A program made the position numbers and the translations under genes. From an uncultured Eisenbergiella sp. (GTDB lineage: Bacteria > Bacillota > Clostridia > Lachnospirales > Lachnospiraceae), in assembly GCA_947631815.1 (NCBI GenBank), contig CANRMT010000003.1, positions 1 through 57,890 on the forward strand: DNA of 57,890 bases, written 5' to 3'. The notes beneath the pieces are model-generated. The model was not told the DNA's origin. It saw nothing but the letters and a program-made list of their open reading frames with translations, and ran no database searches. Below are positions 25,982 through 34,003 of the stretch, piece by piece (positions within the stretch are counted from its first letter, which is position 1; every line of letters begins with the position of its first letter).

Positions 25982-26751
25982 TTGATCAGAACTCCTTTCC
26001 TTTCCCGCGGGCACTCCCGCACACCGACACCCGGATACAGCGGTATCCGGCCCATACTCTGCAGTTTTTTCCTCCCCAGCGCATATTTGGAGAAGGAAGA
26101 AAACAGCAGATTTCGCTCCGTGACGATCTGTTTGACGTATCCCGGCAGAAGCTCGTCAAATTTCACCTCCAGCACATGCTGGTTTTTGTCCAGCAACGGA
26201 TAACGGATGTAATCCCCATCCGTAAAATGAGAAAAATCGTCCGAAACGGAAATATTCTCATCCAGCGTGATGCGCACATGCAGGATCTCGTCCACATAAG
26301 CGGTCCTCTCGTAGTCGATCACGGCCTTCGGAACAAAGCCGTCCGCCATGCACCGGACGCAAAAGCGTTTCAGCAGGGGCTCCTCTGCCTGCCAGAACGC
26401 TTTCTCCGGGTCCTGCTCCAGGATGTCCCGATACGCCTCCAAAGAAAGCATACAGCTTTCCTTATGGCAGCGGCCGCCCGCTTTTTCCTTGCGTTCCAGC
26501 CAAAGAGGACCCTCTTTGTTTCCGTAACGGCGGATCCGGTATTTCACCCGTTCCGATATCCCGGCGTCATTTTCCCGCACACAGCTGTCTCTCCAGTCAT
26601 CAAAATAAAGGCTGTGAACCGTGTATTTTCCCGTCGGGTCCCCGTGGATATCCTTTTGGAGCGCTGCATCCAGCCGGACGCCGATCAGACGAAGCTCTCC
26701 CGAGGTACCGTAATATTTCCATTCATTTCTGTATTTTTTGATCCCGCTCAC
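25978..26751 (-). CDS. VTC-domain (polyphosphate polymerase-like) protein; N-terminus uncertain
   Basis: RNEWKYYGTSGELRLIGVRLDAAL, YTVHSLYFDDWRDSCVRENDAG, KYRIRRYGNKEGPLWLERKEK, PKAVIDYERTAYVDEILHVRITLDENI. ORF opens at 26955; a predicted -10 at 26817-26822 and hairpin leader argue for a downstream start. Confidence 0.82.
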   Translation of the reverse strand: MSGIKKYRNEWKYYGTSGELRLIGVRLDAALQKDIHGDPTGKYTVHSLYFDDWRDSCVRENDAGISERVKYRIRRYGNKEGPLWLERKEKAGGRCHKESCMLSLEAYRDILEQDPEKAFWQAEEPLLKRFCVRCMADGFVPKAVIDYERTAYVDEILHVRITLDENISVSDDFSHFTDGDYIRYPLLDKNQHVLEVKFDELLPGYVKQIVTERNLLFSSFSKYALGRKKLQSMGRIPLYPGVGVRECPRERKGVLIK

Positions 26752-26816
26752 CTCCGGACGGGCCGGTTCCCGTTTTCCTGTCCGCATTGCTTCGGACAGG
26801 TCCGGCCTAAAACAGG

Positions 26817-26863
26817 AGTATACCTCATTTTTCTTCATCTTTGGTATGCAGCCAGCATACAAT
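26817..26863 (-). promoter_or_regulatory. Predicted promoter P3: ATTGTATGCTG box 30 nt upstream of a TATACT -10, with GTATGC-N5-GCATAC inverted repeat
   Basis: Minus strand ATTGTATGCTGGCTGCATACCAAAGATGAAGAAAAATGAGGTATACT; same box and spacing as at 31941-31987 and 32026-32072. Confidence 0.6.
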
Positions 26864-26864
26864 T

Positions 26865-26896
26865 GGGCCGACGTGGATCTGACTCCACGTCGGCCC
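26865..26896. terminator. Perfect 13-bp stem hairpin between kinase and VTC genes (possible insulator/terminator without T-run)
   Basis: GGGCCGACGTGGA-TCTGAC-TCCACGTCGGCCC. Confidence 0.55.
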
Positions 26897-26924
26897 GTAT
26901 GCTTCGGCCCATATTCATAAGCGG

Positions 26925-28388
26925 TCATTCCCCGCCATATGTCTCGTAATAACACCAGGGGCTCAGATACTCCTCCGGCACAGGCTCCGGCGGTTCAAAA
27001 GAGCTGTACTCGTTCGGCCTGGAGGTATAGACCCGGACCGCAAAGCGCCAGGCATTCCCTCTTTCCGACAGATATTCGCTCCGGATCCGGATCCCGCCCC
27101 TGCCCAGTCTGACGATCTCTTCCTTGGACAGATAGCTGTTGATCACATAGGCGCCGGACTTATCGTATACCCACACATCGAAAATGTCCTGATCCGCATA
27201 TGCCTCAAGATTATCCCAGGAAGCGACGATCTCCCGCCCCAGCTCGCCGTCCAGAAATTTCCACGACAGCCCCGTGGGCGCAGGCAGCGGCGGCGCATCT
27301 TCTCCCATAAACACGAACGCATCCGAAACCACATAGGGACTGTCCGCAAAACGGACGCCGTCCCCCAGGGCGGACACCGTAAAGTAATAGGTCCCGTCGC
27401 CCTGCAGCTCTGTCACCAGGCTGCAGAGAAAATCCATCTCATCCGGCAGATTGCCGGTGGCTGTACCCGTCCGGATCCAGCCTTCTCCGTCCTGCTCCGG
27501 AGGGACGTCCGTTTTGTAAAGCCTCCAACGATAGGCCACCCCGCTGCCTTCCCCGGAATCCGGGACATTTCCCCAGACGGCCGTTCCCGTCTCTCCGTCC
27601 CAGTGCGGATCTGCCGGAGCAGGAAGGACCGTCTGCGCTCCCTGTCCGCCGCTCCCGACGCCCCACAGCACGGCCGCACAGCAGACAGCGGCCAGAAGCG
27701 CCGCGGCGCCCGCCCACAGGGGAAGCCGCCCCGCCAGGGAAAGGACCCGCCTCACCTGGCGGACGGACTGATACCGCTTGTCCGGGTCCAGCTCCGTGCA
27801 TTTCAGGAGGATCTTCCTGTAACGGGGACGCCGGGCCCGCTCTCCCAGAAGCTGGCGCAGCGTCACGCCCAGGGCATAAATGTCCGCCCGCTCGTCCGTC
27901 TGGGAAAACCCGAACTGCTCCGGCGGCGCATATCCCCGCGTGCCCAGCAGCCTCGTATCCTGCTCCAGATCCTCCTTCGGCATCCGCGCCGCGTCAAAAT
28001 CGATGAGCCGGATATGGCCGTCCGCCGCCAGAATGATATTGGATGGCTTGATATCCCGGTGAATGATGCCCTTCTCATGCAGATACTCCAGTACGAGACA
28101 CAGCTCCCGCGCCGCCTTTTTTATCTGTGCCTCCAACAGCTCCGCGCTGCCGAGGGATTGCCCCTCTATATACTCCTCGACCACCGTGACGGCGTCCTCG
28201 TCCTGGGTCACCTCATACAGGCGGGGCAGGCCGGGATGCGCGCACTCCTTCAGCGCCGCATAAACGGGAAATCTGCCGTTCAGCCGCTTCCGGATGCAGA
28301 GCCTGCCGCCGTCCTTTTCCCGGACCAACTCCACAACGCCCTTTTCACTCTGTTTGATCAGCCGAAGCCGTTCATACTCCATCTCCAT
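26925..28388 (-). CDS. Transmembrane Ser/Thr protein kinase with FN3-like extracytoplasmic region
   Basis: 487 aa; IIHRDIKPSNIILAADGHIRLIDFDAAR, GTRGYAPPEQFGFSQTDERADIYALGVTLRQLL; TM LWAGAAALLAAVCCAAVLWGVG. Confidence 0.9.
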   Translation of the reverse strand: MEMEYERLRLIKQSEKGVVELVREKDGGRLCIRKRLNGRFPVYAALKECAHPGLPRLYEVTQDEDAVTVVEEYIEGQSLGSAELLEAQIKKAARELCLVLEYLHEKGIIHRDIKPSNIILAADGHIRLIDFDAARMPKEDLEQDTRLLGTRGYAPPEQFGFSQTDERADIYALGVTLRQLLGERARRPRYRKILLKCTELDPDKRYQSVRQVRRVLSLAGRLPLWAGAAALLAAVCCAAVLWGVGSGGQGAQTVLPAPADPHWDGETGTAVWGNVPDSGEGSGVAYRWRLYKTDVPPEQDGEGWIRTGTATGNLPDEMDFLCSLVTELQGDGTYYFTVSALGDGVRFADSPYVVSDAFVFMGEDAPPLPAPTGLSWKFLDGELGREIVASWDNLEAYADQDIFDVWVYDKSGAYVINSYLSKEEIVRLGRGGIRIRSEYLSERGNAWRFAVRVYTSRPNEYSSFEPPEPVPEEYLSPWCYYETYGGE

Positions 28389-28427
28389 GACCCCTGCAAA
28401 ATTCTCCGCCCGCGGCTCTCATCCTTC

Positions 28428-28472
28428 TTGTCACCTTTTCGGACATTTGCTATAATTATAGCAATTATAGCA
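28428..28472. promoter_or_regulatory. Divergent promoter/operator between kinase and HTH genes
   Basis: Plus strand TTGTCA-N17-TATAAT with extended TGC; -10 lies in the perfect palindrome TGCTATAATTATAGCA (28448-28463) followed by another ATTATAGCA. Confidence 0.6.
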
Positions 28473-28494
28473 GAAAAATAAAAGAGGTGGCAAT

Positions 28495-28971
28495 ATGAAT
28501 CCAAAAAGCGGGGCCGCAGAACCCATCAATATACAGAAGAGCACGGAAGCCCTGAACAGCGAGCTGACGTCCGCCACGGACATCGAGGACTATCTTGCGG
28601 TCAACCGCTCCTATCTCCTCCCGCACGCACAGCCGCTGGCCCGGCATTTGACCTCCCTGCTGCGCCAGAAGAAGCTGAAGCGGGGCGAAGTCGCGCGGGC
28701 CTCCTTGTTGGACCGGGTCTATGTCTACCAGATCTTTTCCGGGAGGCGGACGCCCTCCCGCAACAAGCTGATTGCCCTTGCCTTCGGGATGCGCCTGTCC
28801 GCGGACGAGACGCAGCGGATGCTCAAGCTGTCCGGCAACCTGGAGCTGTACGCCAGATGCCGCCGGGACGCCCTGATCCTCTTCGCCCTGCAAAAGGGAA
28901 TGAACATCCAGCAGGCGAACGAGCTGCTGTTCGCCCATGAGGAAAAGCTGCTGGGCGCGCCGGGGGAGTGA
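28495..28971 (+). CDS. Helix-turn-helix (XRE-like) regulator divergent from the Ser/Thr kinase
   Basis: 158 aa; HLTSLLRQKKLKRGEVARASLLDRVYVYQIFSGRRTPSRNKLIALAFGM; RBS aagaggtgg. Confidence 0.8.
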   Translation: MNPKSGAAEPINIQKSTEALNSELTSATDIEDYLAVNRSYLLPHAQPLARHLTSLLRQKKLKRGEVARASLLDRVYVYQIFSGRRTPSRNKLIALAFGMRLSADETQRMLKLSGNLELYARCRRDALILFALQKGMNIQQANELLFAHEEKLLGAPGE

Positions 28972-28999
28972 AAGAGCATTGACCTCAGGAAACGGATAC

Positions 29000-29035
29000 G
29001 GGCCGGGGATCTTGCAGCATCCCTGGCCCGCCATA
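29000..29035. terminator. Hairpin between convergent genes
   Basis: GGGCCGGGGATcttgcagcATCCCTGGCCC; no strong T-run. Confidence 0.45.
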
Positions 29036-29072
29036 TATTCTCCCCAACATACTTTCCAACCGACAGATCTAT

Positions 29073-30509
29073 CTACATATGATAGATAACCGGCCGGTCT
29101 TTTAACACATCCTGCCAAAGCACTTCAATATCATCGCGCAGATCATCCCATTCTTTCGATATGATTTCGTCAACATAACGGTCTCTCAGTTTCGGTTTTT
29201 CGATCAACGCCCACTTCACCTGTTTGATAGAGTATTGAACAAAAACAAGCCATTGAGGATAATTAATGTTCAGAGGATCCTGTGTCAGCGCCACTTTTCC
29301 GGCATTGATTGCCGCAGATGCAGAATGCGCAATAAACAGCATCGCGCCAAGCTTTGGCGTCTTTTCATGGTCCGTATTGAACGGGATCGATTCCCTGAAA
29401 GAATACCCCTCATACAGACGCTTGATAAAATAGGAAACGCGCACTATCACTTCTATGATCATCACCGGAATCGACATGGAGCAGAAATGGCGAAAATCAT
29501 ATCCCTGGCCGTACATTGACTGTACCATTTCAGCGATATTCAGTTTTTCCTCCCCGATGCTACCAAACTGAAGTTTATTGAACAGTGCCATGAAAGGGAC
29601 CGGAAGACCGGCCGGCGTATTCACATCGGAAAGCATATGCAGAAAAACCTTTGATATCGCCTCAAACGGATTCTTCGCCTTTCTGTCCCTGTAAACATCC
29701 ATCACCTGAATCACGAACCTGCCCTTGCGGTCCAGCGTCGTCATAGTCCCCCGCAGTTCATCCAAAACCCCACAAATGAAACCGAGGATCGGATCATGCC
29801 CAAGTGACACCAGACGGTGAAAATAAGAGGATAACCCATCCACATATACGGCAGTATCCCTATTATTCACCGCATCATAAGTAACTTTCGCTTCCTTTTC
29901 AAGCTCTTTGATCGTCTCGGGGGGAAGCGCTTTATCAAAAAGCTTTCCAACATATTCAGAAAACGGTCCCGGCACACCCTTCCGATTCTCCGGCCTGATA
30001 AAACCGCCAAACGCACAATCAAGAGCTCCGCTCAAGATTCCCGCCAGCGCAGAAATAATAATATCCACTTCATCCAGACGGTGAATGGAGTCAAACTCCT
30101 TCCGATAGATTCTCAACTCCTCTCGGTTGCGCGCTATCTCTTCAGGGGTAAAAATATCATCAAATCCCACTTCTCCCGGGATTTTTTCATTTGCTTCCCG
30201 CAGCAGTTCAGCGAAAGGCTTCACAATGATCGGTTCTTTGAACGAATCTATTCTCTGTACCTCAACCGGGGGCTTCTCCTCCGGGTCCATCACCGGAAGT
30301 TCACGGCCATTGGATTTGATCACCCTCTCCGTATCCTCAATGCACTCTTCCACCTTCCGGCTGCTGTCACCCAAAATCTGTTCCTGCTTCTTGCCCTCTT
30401 CCTGCGCTGCCTTGATCACTTTAAGAATATCAGCCTGCCATTGTTCCGATTTCAACATCTCCTGCGCCCTCTCATTCTCCGCTTTTACACAACACGGCCT
30501 GCTGTTCAT
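29073..30509 (-). CDS. Uncharacterised protein, helical N-terminal region plus hydrophobic segments
   Basis: 478 aa; 8 nt downstream of the 448-aa gene on the same strand; segments VDIIISALAGILSGALDCAFGGFI and MSIPVMIIEVIVRVSYFI; no family recognised. Confidence 0.7.
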   Translation of the reverse strand: MNSRPCCVKAENERAQEMLKSEQWQADILKVIKAAQEEGKKQEQILGDSSRKVEECIEDTERVIKSNGRELPVMDPEEKPPVEVQRIDSFKEPIIVKPFAELLREANEKIPGEVGFDDIFTPEEIARNREELRIYRKEFDSIHRLDEVDIIISALAGILSGALDCAFGGFIRPENRKGVPGPFSEYVGKLFDKALPPETIKELEKEAKVTYDAVNNRDTAVYVDGLSSYFHRLVSLGHDPILGFICGVLDELRGTMTTLDRKGRFVIQVMDVYRDRKAKNPFEAISKVFLHMLSDVNTPAGLPVPFMALFNKLQFGSIGEEKLNIAEMVQSMYGQGYDFRHFCSMSIPVMIIEVIVRVSYFIKRLYEGYSFRESIPFNTDHEKTPKLGAMLFIAHSASAAINAGKVALTQDPLNINYPQWLVFVQYSIKQVKWALIEKPKLRDRYVDEIISKEWDDLRDDIEVLWQDVLKDRPVIYHM

Positions 30510-30517
30510 GCCCTTTC

Positions 30518-31858
30518 TTATTTCCCCAGATCCGCTTTAAGATCCTTTATGATGAGCTTCAGGACCGTATTCAAACTAGCCAGATAATCAGCTCTTTCCT
30601 GAACCGCATTCACCTCCGCCTTGATCCTGAACATGATCGCATTCTGCTTTTCGATCGCCTGCTGTAAAAGTCTTTCTTTCTCCGTTTCCAATTTTTTCTT
30701 ATTTATTTTTCCGACCGCTATCGCACCTGCACCGGCCAGGGCCGCGATCGGAACTGCAAGAACGAAAATGCCCGCCACCATACCGCCGCCGACCAGTGCG
30801 CCCAATGCAGCCAACGCGGAGGTAATTCCGGCCGCGCTCAATCCGATCACACTTCCCATAAAATAAAGCGCCAGGAAGGAACCGACCGCACCAATTCCCC
30901 CGCCGATAAAGCAGCCTGCCACCTCCGGAAAGCTCCCCACGAGAATAGCCGCATTCTTGCCGCTGTCCCTGATCATCCGGCTTTCATCTTTGATACCTTT
31001 ATCCGCTTCCTTCAGAATGCCATCGATCGGCTCAAGGGACTCCAGCGTTTTATATCGTATTTTCCCTTTTTCGGGCGCTTTCTGCTGTTCTGCAGTTTTG
31101 AAAAAGGGTTCCTTAAATAACGCAAAAAACGCCATTTCCCCAAGTTTTTCATAACTGCGGTCACCCCATGCGATCACTTTGCTTTCCCTGTCCAAAATAC
31201 GGAAGTATCCGCCTCCTTTCTGTAATCTGTATCCGTCCCGGGTTTCTTCCGTATTCCACAATCCCTGTTCCGCCGCTGCCGCATTATACTCTTCCCGGTT
31301 CGGGAGCTGCTGTACGATCTTTACAAACGCTGGATTCCGAGGATCTGCCTCCGCCATGAACGAATCAAACCCTCCCCAGTCCAAAAATTCATGGATCAGG
31401 GCTGAATACTGACAGCGATAAGTCGCCCGTTCGCCTTTAGCCACCGCATCCCCAGCGGCTTTCACAAGATTTTTATGCGGCAGCGGAACATCCCTGTATA
31501 TCCTCTGCATATTTTCGCAGTAGTTCCGGAATTCCTCAAAATAATCCTTCCATTTCAGATCATCCAGTGAAGCGTATATTGTACACACATTCCCTGCCCA
31601 TCCATAACGCATTCCGAACTTACTGAATTTCCACCGTGTTTTTTTATCTTTTTCCCAGTCCTTTTCCTTTCTGGCCTCTCCGAAATAAATGATCTTATCC
31701 AATGGCGAAATCGCCAATGTCCTTTCATCGAAATTCTTAGCGTAACGCACGATGACATCATAATTTGCAGATTTTATCCGGATTTTATCTCCCAAGCGTC
31801 TTCCGTATTCCTCCTCAGGGGAATTTTCCACTACGATAATAATTTTTTTCCTTTCCAT
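30518..31858 (-). CDS. Uncharacterised protein: Rossmann-like N-terminus and Gly-rich transmembrane C-terminal segment
   Basis: Starts MERKKIIIVVENSPEEEYGRRLG after AAAGGAG; C-terminal GGGIGAVGSFLALYFMGSVIGLSAAGITSALAALGALVGGGMVAGIFVLAVPIAALAGAGAIAVG. Confidence 0.7.
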   Translation of the reverse strand: MERKKIIIVVENSPEEEYGRRLGDKIRIKSANYDVIVRYAKNFDERTLAISPLDKIIYFGEARKEKDWEKDKKTRWKFSKFGMRYGWAGNVCTIYASLDDLKWKDYFEEFRNYCENMQRIYRDVPLPHKNLVKAAGDAVAKGERATYRCQYSALIHEFLDWGGFDSFMAEADPRNPAFVKIVQQLPNREEYNAAAAEQGLWNTEETRDGYRLQKGGGYFRILDRESKVIAWGDRSYEKLGEMAFFALFKEPFFKTAEQQKAPEKGKIRYKTLESLEPIDGILKEADKGIKDESRMIRDSGKNAAILVGSFPEVAGCFIGGGIGAVGSFLALYFMGSVIGLSAAGITSALAALGALVGGGMVAGIFVLAVPIAALAGAGAIAVGKINKKKLETEKERLLQQAIEKQNAIMFRIKAEVNAVQERADYLASLNTVLKLIIKDLKADLGK

Positions 31859-31940
31859 AACCATCGCTCCTTTCTGAATTTTTCTTTTTCACAGCATGGG
31901 CATCTGTCATTTCTCCTTTTGACCGCCGCTGTTACAGTTC

Positions 31941-31987
31941 ATTATAAAGGAAAGTCTTTATTCCATGGTCTGCTGACAGCATACAAT
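31941..31987 (-). promoter_or_regulatory. Predicted promoter P2 of the two-gene operon
   Basis: Minus strand ATTGTATGCTGTCAGCAGACCATGGAATAAAGACTTTCCTTTATAAT. Confidence 0.6.
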
Positions 31988-32025
31988 TTATCTTTTTCGC
32001 TTTCTCCGAACCTGCTCATTTTTTT

Positions 32026-32072
32026 ATTATAAAGGGAACAGCGCCGTAAAGGGTAAGCACGCAGCATACAAT
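32026..32072 (-). promoter_or_regulatory. Predicted promoter P1 of the two-gene operon
   Basis: Minus strand ATTGTATGCTGCGTGCTTACCCTTTACGGCGCTGTTCCCTTTATAAT; 85 bp upstream of P2 with the same geometry. Confidence 0.6.
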
Positions 32073-32111
32073 CCGTCAAAAACATCTTGCCTGACCATAA
32101 TAACCATCTCT

Positions 32112-32159
32112 AAAAAAAGCAAAGACCGGCAGTGCCTCATACTGACACCGTCGGTCTTC
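32112..32159 (-). terminator. Rho-independent terminator downstream of cls
   Basis: Minus strand GAAGACCGACGGTGTC-AGTATGAG-GCACTGCCGGTCTTTGCTTTTTTT. Confidence 0.75.
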
Positions 32160-32219
32160 GCCCTTCTAAGCCCACAATATGCAGTTTCATTCCGAAAAAA
32201 CACCGCACGGACTGTCCCA

Positions 32220-33905
32220 TTAAAGCAGCGGCGCGACCGCCTTCAGGACGAAGCCCTTCAGCTTCACAGTCCATTTCTCGTTCTTCACCGTCTCCGGCGT
32301 CACCCGGCGGCATTTGGCCAGCGTTTCCTCAAAATCCGCCTCGATCTGCGGAATGCACGCGGTCCGGTACAGATAGGACGCACATTCGAAATGGTGATAG
32401 AGGCTGCGGTAATCCAGGTTGATGGTGCCCACCACCGCGCGGCAGTCGTCGCTGACGAATACCTTAGCGTGGACGAAGCCAGGCGTATATTCATAGATCT
32501 CCACGCCGGAATCCAGCAGAGAGCGGTAATGGCCCTTTGCCAGCGCGTAGGGCATGGGCTTATCCGGAATGCCCGGCAGGATCAGCTTCACCTCCACGCC
32601 CTTCTCCGCCGCGAACTTCAGCGCGGTCTCCATCTCCCCGTCCAGGATCAGATAGGGAGACATGATGTGGACATACTTCACGGCCCGGTTCAGGATATCC
32701 ATATAGATCCGTTCGCCCACCTTATCGCCGTCCAGCGGGCAGTCCCCGAACGGGAGCACGAAGCCGCCGTCCTCTTTCGCGGCCTTTTCCGACACTTCTG
32801 AATGCGGGACAGACTGGGTCCCCTTCTCCGGCGCATCCAGATACGGATCGACGGTTTTCTTTTCCGCCCCGTCCAAATGCCGGTCAGACAAGGTTCCCTT
32901 TTCCGGCGCATCCAGATACGGATCGAATACGGCCTCCTTTTCCGTGATGTTCCACATCTGCAGGAACAGCAGCGTAAAGCTCCTGACCGCCTCCCCCTTC
33001 AGCATGATGGCGGTATCCTTCCAGTGTCCGAACCGCTCCCGCTGATTGATGTATTCGTCCGCCAGGTTCACGCCGCCGGTGAAGGCCGTATGGCCGTCGA
33101 TCACCAGGATCTTGCGGTGATCCCGGTAATTATAGTGGGTGGAAAGGAACGGCGTGACGGGCGCGAACATCTTGCACTGAATGCCCAGCTCTTTCATCTT
33201 TTTCGGATAATTGAAGGGAAGCGTGGAAAATTCGCAGGTGCCGTCGTACATGACGCGCACCTCCACACCCTCCCGGACCTTTTCCGCCAGGATCTCCAGG
33301 ATCTTGCCCCACATGAGCCCTTCTTCGATGATGAAATATTCCATGAAAATGAAGTGCTTCGCCGCCTTCAGCTGCGGGAGCATGGCCTCAAACTTCGCTT
33401 CCCCGGAAGGAAAATACGTCACATCTGTGTGGGAGTACACGGGGAAACAGCCGCTCCTGCGCACATAACGCGCTAACACTGCCTCCTCCGGGTCCGCCTG
33501 CTCCAGCGCTTCCCATGCGGCTTCGTCCTGCCCGATCTTTTCTTTCGTCTGCCCGATCAGCTGCTCCAGCCGCCCCTGCACGGCCCGATGCCCGATCTCG
33601 CTCTGGGTGTACCAGAAAAGCAGCGCGCCGAACACCGGAAGCAGCATGATCACGATCAGCCACGTGATCTTCGCCGTGGGGTCGATCCTGCTGTTGATCA
33701 GATAGAGCACCATGAAAACCGTGAACACCACCGTCCCGCCGAACAGATGCGGCAGGAACTGCGCGAACCGGTACAGCATCAGGAACAAAAACGCGGCCTG
33801 CAAAAGCAGCAACACGATCATGATGCCCACCCGGCTGAATATCGCGTAAAAAAGCCCCTTCTGTCCTTTTTTCAGCAGGCTCAGCCCGCGGTCTGAAAGC
33901 TCCAT
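32220..33905 (-). CDS. cls: Cardiolipin synthase (phospholipase D family) with internal repeat insertion
   Basis: 561 aa; two HxK motifs: HYNYRDHRKILVIDGHTAFTGGVNLADEYIN and FVHAKVFVSDDCRAVVGTINLDYRSL. Confidence 0.93.
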   Translation of the reverse strand: MELSDRGLSLLKKGQKGLFYAIFSRVGIMIVLLLLQAAFLFLMLYRFAQFLPHLFGGTVVFTVFMVLYLINSRIDPTAKITWLIVIMLLPVFGALLFWYTQSEIGHRAVQGRLEQLIGQTKEKIGQDEAAWEALEQADPEEAVLARYVRRSGCFPVYSHTDVTYFPSGEAKFEAMLPQLKAAKHFIFMEYFIIEEGLMWGKILEILAEKVREGVEVRVMYDGTCEFSTLPFNYPKKMKELGIQCKMFAPVTPFLSTHYNYRDHRKILVIDGHTAFTGGVNLADEYINQRERFGHWKDTAIMLKGEAVRSFTLLFLQMWNITEKEAVFDPYLDAPEKGTLSDRHLDGAEKKTVDPYLDAPEKGTQSVPHSEVSEKAAKEDGGFVLPFGDCPLDGDKVGERIYMDILNRAVKYVHIMSPYLILDGEMETALKFAAEKGVEVKLILPGIPDKPMPYALAKGHYRSLLDSGVEIYEYTPGFVHAKVFVSDDCRAVVGTINLDYRSLYHHFECASYLYRTACIPQIEADFEETLAKCRRVTPETVKNEKWTVKLKGFVLKAVAPLL

Positions 33906-34003
33906 ATCGTTTTCCTCCTTCGCAGTCCGTCCGCCTTTGGACGGCCCTCTTTTGCTTCCTCTATCTTACTCCCATTTTGCCGCAAAGTAAACTTTTAACT
34001 GAT

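Noticed and set aside
28465-29118. 217-aa minus-strand ORF opposite the HTH gene
   Set aside because: Antisense to the HTH CDS, which has a good RBS and promoter; no domains.
30518-31858. Assigning the 448-aa protein to TIR or another named defence domain
   Set aside because: Only a vague Rossmann-like N-terminus is visible; no diagnostic catalytic motif can be verified without a profile search.
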